A DNA stretch of 14,571 nt from Pyronema omphalodes (Eukaryota > Ascomycota > Pezizomycetes > Pezizales > Pyronemataceae). The position numbers and the translations under genes are program-made. The stretch is taken from the NCBI GenBank assembly GCA_024516155.1, contig JAJJXM010000209.1:1-14571 (forward strand), read 5' to 3'. The notes beneath the pieces are model-generated. The model did not search any database and was not told the DNA's origin. It saw nothing but the letters and a program-made list of their open reading frames with translations. This document shows positions 11,409 to 14,571 of this stretch, in pieces. Position 1 is the stretch's first letter. Each line of letters begins with the position of its first letter.

Positions 11409-11554
11409 ACAAAGCACACAATCTCTTGTACAACAAAGCCCTAGAGGTGTTGCCTGTACATAACAAGCTTCCGGTGACAGATTCTATGTACTCTAGCTGT
11501 AGAACAGTAGAAGCATCGGAGAAATCCCGGGCTGGCCGATATGAAGATCATCAT

Positions 11555-11723
11555 CCAGGGAGCCCAGGGAGCCCAGGGAGCGCGGAGAGCCCGGGGAGCC
11601 AGGGGAGCCTTGGGAACAGAGCCTTGGAAGCAAGCCCTGGCTGAGAACGCCTTGGAAGAGGGCACGAGTAGGGATAGGGAATGAAGCCCTGGAAGTCCTG
11701 GCAGTCCTGGGCGAGAGCCCAGG
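11555..11723. repeat. GGGAGCCCA minisatellite and degenerate CTTGGAAG continuation
   Basis: Four to six 9-nt units GGGAGCCCA run from 11555 to about 11615. They continue as degenerate CCTTGGAAG, CCCTGGAAG and TCCTGGCAG units to 11723. Because the unit is 9 nt it encodes a three-residue repeat in each frame, for example GSP in frames on both strands. That gives collagen-like pseudo-peptides. Confidence 0.88.
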
Positions 11724-11883
11724 GAAAATCAAACCAGGCTCCAGCAACAGACCAGGCTCCATTCAACATATTTCCTCCATCTAAACTCTACTCCACCCAT
11801 CTCCGGGGAAGTATTCAATTGCATCCGCATTCTCAAAATCTTACCTACCTCCTACAGAGACGCTCCATTTAATTTTTCACACA

Positions 11884-11920
11884 TTCATACATACATACAT
11901 ACATACATACATACATACAG
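11884..11920. repeat. (CATA)n microsatellite
   Basis: About nine tandem CATA units. Short inverted relatives (TATGTATG) occur near 11957, and further CATACATA pieces at 12047, 12855 and 13011. Confidence 0.95.
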
Positions 11921-12086
11921 TACCGTACCCGTACATCAGAAACCCTGATCTCGCTATGTATGTATGTCGACGTCGCCACAGCGTCATTTTCAGCAAAACG
12001 TAAAAGAAAAGGAAGCCAAGCTTCTGCTACATAAGTCGTGACAGCATACATACATCGAAGTTAATAAGAACAAGCGATGAGAGGGA

Positions 12087-12111
12087 GGGGGGGTGGGGGG
12101 GGGGGGGGGGG
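12087..12111. repeat. G7-T-G17 homopolymer tract
   Basis: Seven G, one T, then seventeen G on the plus strand. Its length is likely unreliable in any assembly. Confidence 0.95.
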
Positions 12112-12240
12112 TTACAGTCCCGTTGATTTATTTTTTCAAAAATGAGTCTAACCGAACTCACAGGATTCGCGGAGGAAGCACTGTTGTTTTTTTTTTGTAT
12201 TTTTGACGGATACTCGTGCCTCTGCTGTTTGAGGCTCTGA

Positions 12241-12337
12241 GTAAACTGTGTAAACTGAGTAAACGGGGGGGGTAAACAGTGTAAACGGGGTGGGGTAAAC
12301 GGAGTAAACTGGGGGGTAAACGGGTAAGTAAGTAAAC
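12241..12337. repeat. Array of nine GTAAAC motifs with G-run spacers
   Basis: GTAAAC starts at 12241, 12250, 12259, 12272, 12281, 12295, 12304, 12316 and 12332, all in the same orientation. Spacings of 9 nt recur, with G4-G8 runs between several copies. It resembles a degenerate 9-nt microsatellite (GTAAACKGN). Confidence 0.9.
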
Positions 12338-12693
12338 TACATCGACATCATCAGCAGCAGCATCTATCTGCATACCAGCCATCTCTCCACCAACATTGAA
12401 CGAGGACCTATATATGCACAGTACTCTATCTACCGTATCTACTGATTTTAAGGTTCAGGTTTAGGTTACCTACCATAACATACCAATAAGCAACCCATGC
12501 ACCAAAAATCTCTGCTATACACATACATTGCACATACAAAAAAATCAAAATTTCACTCAGGCATTGAAAGATATCCCGTGTGTCATGTTTCAGATATCAG
12601 ACCCAGACACAACACAACCCGGAGTTAGATACGATGATATCAGCCGAGAGTGAAACGTTAGTAACTCTAGATACCATGTTTAAACGATATGGT

Positions 12694-12740
12694 AGGTTGA
12701 GATTGAGGTTGAGGTTGAGGTTGAGTTGGAGGTGAAGGTT
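12694..12740. repeat. (GAGGTT)n hexamer array
   Basis: Roughly six GAGGTT units, the last ones degenerate (GAGTTG, GAGGTG, AAGGTT). Confidence 0.9.
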
Positions 12741-12769
12741 TTACCCTTATCCCAGGCTCCAGCTACCCG

Positions 12770-12793
12770 GTTGCCCAGTTGCCCAGTTGCCCA
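12770..12793. repeat. (GTTGCCCA)3
   Basis: Three perfect tandem octamers. Confidence 0.93.
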
Positions 12794-12901
12794 GGACATA
12801 CCCCGCCGGATGAATCAAATCATGAAGACAGCCCAAGACAAGAAATAGGCTGCATTGCACATACATAGAGGGAAAGACCAAGTAAGATAGACAGATAGAG
12901 G

Positions 12902-12921
12902 TTTTTTTTTTTTTTTTTTTT
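12902..12921. repeat. T20 homopolymer
   Basis: Twenty consecutive T. It could be the poly(A) end, on the minus strand, of an old retrocopy, but no target-site duplication or body was recognised. Confidence 0.9.
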
Positions 12922-13568
12922 GATGCATTAAATGCCACGTCCCAGTCGTTGATGTTTACCGGTACATGCGCCTGCAACTTGAGCTCGGTGAAACAGAAGA
13001 GTAGTTTGATACATACATAGCCTTCAACGCCGGATGAACAGGATGAACTGGATATGAGGCATCCGGATGAATTCAATACACCGTTATTTATTCTACTCTA
13101 TATTCTACTCTACCCCGCCTTTATGACGGGTGAGAGTAGCTTAGACTCTAGAGACTTGAAGGATGCATACATTATCCTTTACAAAGCGAAGCGGTTCAAG
13201 GTTCAAGTTGAGGTGGGGCTCTGGAGCTCTGGGCTGGGTTGCGAATATTGATATGTATCTTCCTCGATGCTTTCTCCACCACCACTACTTACTGCCACCA
13301 CGACCACCCACCCCCCAGTCCAATGGCTTGGAACTTGACCAACCATTCCTAGAGTTTTGACAAATTCATGATTCACGATTTTGCGCACTGAAGGTGGATA
13401 CCCTGCTCTGCTTGGCCCTTCAGAGCACAGACAACCCCGGGATCTCAAATGTCATTTTAAGCCTTATGTTTAGCAGATCCACGCGACTTTTTCGCCTTTT
13501 TTTCTCGGCAGAATTGTTGCCGAATTTTGGGTATTTCAATGTTCTTCAAGTTGAGTGGCAAACCCTCT

Positions 13569-13587
13569 GGGGGGGGGGGGGGGGGGG
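13569..13587. repeat. G19 homopolymer
   Basis: Nineteen consecutive G. It lies inside a plus-strand open frame (13394-13765) whose continuity depends on this uncertain run length. Confidence 0.95.
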
Positions 13588-13648
13588 CAGAAACGGTTCA
13601 TCTTCCGGAGCCGATCGAGATGACGGGCAGAGATTGATGGACCTGACA

Positions 13649-13668
13649 GCAAAACAAGCAGGTTTTGC
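13649..13668. repeat. Short inverted repeat GCAAAAC / GTTTTGC
   Basis: Seven-base arms with a six-base loop (AAGCAG). It could be chance. Confidence 0.4.
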
Positions 13669-13788
13669 AAGCATTGTTTCAACATTCAACATTTTGACAG
13701 ACCCCGTTACGCTTGGTAATTGGGTACTTGCCCCGACCAGATACCTGACAGTGCAGGCAAGTTGAGTGGTGTTTTGCGTATTTTTGTC

Positions 13789-14319
13789 CTATGCAAGACG
13801 GGGGGGTTCCCTAGAGAGTTGGTTCGTCACGAGCGAGAAAGACCGGAGAACACACTGAGTGCATAGCGCGCTGAGTTCATGTAGCCCGTGTAGAAGAATG
13901 TAACGCGCATGAAAGTCGCTACCTATCATCGCTGCGACATCCACAAATACTTTTGCGGGCTTTGCGGCGTTGCAGAAGAAGCGCTGGCTTTGCGTGATGC
14001 TGCGTGATGGCTGGATTTCCGGATCTCCACCCTCACCAGCCGAATTGAAAGCTTTTTGCGTCGCGCATTGATGTGGGCGTTTTGTCCATTGTTGACGTGC
14101 TGAGAAAGAGGTTCTGCAAGTAGACGGCGACCTTTGGAGGCGTTGAACAATGTTTTCGCTCCCTTCCAGTGTTGATCGATCGTGGGTTTGGAGAGTTTGT
14201 AGATTTGAAAAGGTCGTAGATATGGCCGCCTCCTGGCGTCCGAGGGGTGGACGGAACTCGGCGGAAATCACCAAGGCAGATGCGGATTGATACAATCCAA
14301 TCTCGGAACGCGATCTCAT
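13789..14319 (-). CDS. Candidate unidentified protein of 176 residues
   Basis: This is the longest open frame in the window not explained by the epimerase or by simple repeats. It starts at ATG 14319 and ends at TAG 13789. The sequence is mixed-composition, rich in Ser, Arg, Gln and Thr in the first two thirds and more hydrophobic near the end (for example FVDVAAMIGSDFHARYILLHG). No known domain, signal peptide or membrane helix was recognised, and the start context is not strong. Two other minus-strand frames are also open across 14033-14300: 14407-14033, starting MSSPPRHSNIS, and a third around 13926-14250 containing WKGAKTLFNASKGRRLLAEP. The true frame, a spliced combination, or absence of a gene cannot be settled here. 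Confidence 0.3.
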   Translation of the reverse strand: MRSRSEIGLYQSASALVISAEFRPPLGRQEAAISTTFSNLQTLQTHDRSTLEGSENIVQRLQRSPSTCRTSFSARQQWTKRPHQCATQKAFNSAGEGGDPEIQPSRSITQSQRFFCNAAKPAKVFVDVAAMIGSDFHARYILLHGLHELSALCTQCVLRSFSLVTNQLSREPPRLA

Positions 14320-14390
14320 TCGGTGGTTGTCGTGTTTTTTGCTGCGGTTTCACGGTTTCATTGCGGTGGTTGGCTGAGATGTTAGAGTGA

Positions 14391-14550
14391 CGTGGAGGAG
14401 AGGACAACAGACAACCACAGCAGCAGCAGCCGCTAGAACAACCACCTCCGCAACCACAAACACCTCACCCATCACCACCCATATCATCACCAAGACCGCA
14501 AAGACGCAAACCGACGAGCACGCTCCGACGGTGAAAGCCCTACCACGCCC
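14391..14550 (+). other. CAG-repeat, Gln/Pro-rich open frame near the right edge
   Basis: A plus frame reads RQPQQQQPLEQPPPQPQTPH and continues Pro/Ser/Arg-rich to TGA at 14548-14550. It has no ATG and follows a TGA at 14388, so it would need an upstream acceptor site to be an exon. The core is a (CAG)4 microsatellite at about 14418-14430. It may be only low-complexity DNA. Confidence 0.2.
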
Positions 14551-14571
14551 CGCCGTAACCATCGAGTCGCC

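Noticed and set aside
11282..11644. 120-codon plus-strand open frame
   Set aside because: The second half is the 9-nt repeat, and the first half has no recognisable motif. Overlapping frames on the minus strand are equally long.
12241..12337. Telomere-like repeat
   Set aside because: The unit GTAAACKGN is not the fungal TTAGGG telomere repeat. The array is internal and degenerate.
13394..13765. 123-codon plus-strand frame ending in ordinary-looking protein sequence
   Set aside because: It has no ATG at the listed start (GTG), it runs through a G19 tract of uncertain length, and no motif was recognised. It is too weak to call as a gene.

Overview
The window looks like nuclear DNA of a filamentous ascomycete. 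The evidence is one clear protein gene cut by five short introns (63 to 120 nt) with fungal-type signals: donors GTGAGT, GTGCGT or GTACGC, branch sites CTGAC or CTAAT, and acceptors TAG or CAG. The encoded protein also has the fungal form of its family's active-site loop. Gene density is very low and simple-sequence DNA is abundant. I cannot name a genus from sequence alone.

The one confident gene (4872-6587, minus strand) is a UDP-glucose/UDP-galactose 4-epimerase of the Leloir pathway, the GAL10/GalE/GALE family. I rebuilt six exons from splice signals and family motifs. The catalytic core is complete. The C-terminal tail appears to slip frame at two AAAA runs and once more downstream, so the annotated end is uncertain.

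Layout: 1-4060 is AT-rich and holds no recognisable gene, only a possible decayed reading frame near 1836-2330 and a possible orphan exon at 3016-3123. 4068-4490 is a patchwork of short tandem repeats. 4490-4871 is the A/T-rich 3' flank of the epimerase. 6588-7250 is its upstream flank. 7250-8640 is unannotated DNA with no long open frame on either strand. 8663-8849 contains two related, tandem, intron-like segments. 8932-9254 is a long CTTTT-type pyrimidine tract, and 9490-9998 is a striking pyrimidine / GGCGGAGG / pyrimidine repeat mosaic. 10758-10809 is a perfect 24-bp inverted repeat with a 4-nt loop. 11390-12950 is dense in micro- and minisatellites: GGGAGCCCA, CATA, poly-G, GTAAAC, GAGGTT, GTTGCCCA and poly-T. 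13789-14407 on the minus strand is open in three frames and may hold a short unidentified gene. The right edge has a CAG/proline-rich open frame cut by the window.

The genes do not form a cluster or a system. The epimerase acts in housekeeping galactose and cell-wall sugar metabolism and has no functional partner here. I found no convincing RNA gene, CRISPR array, intact transposon or novel multi-gene system. The items most worth a second look are the perfect palindrome, the duplicated intron-like units and the frame-broken epimerase tail.
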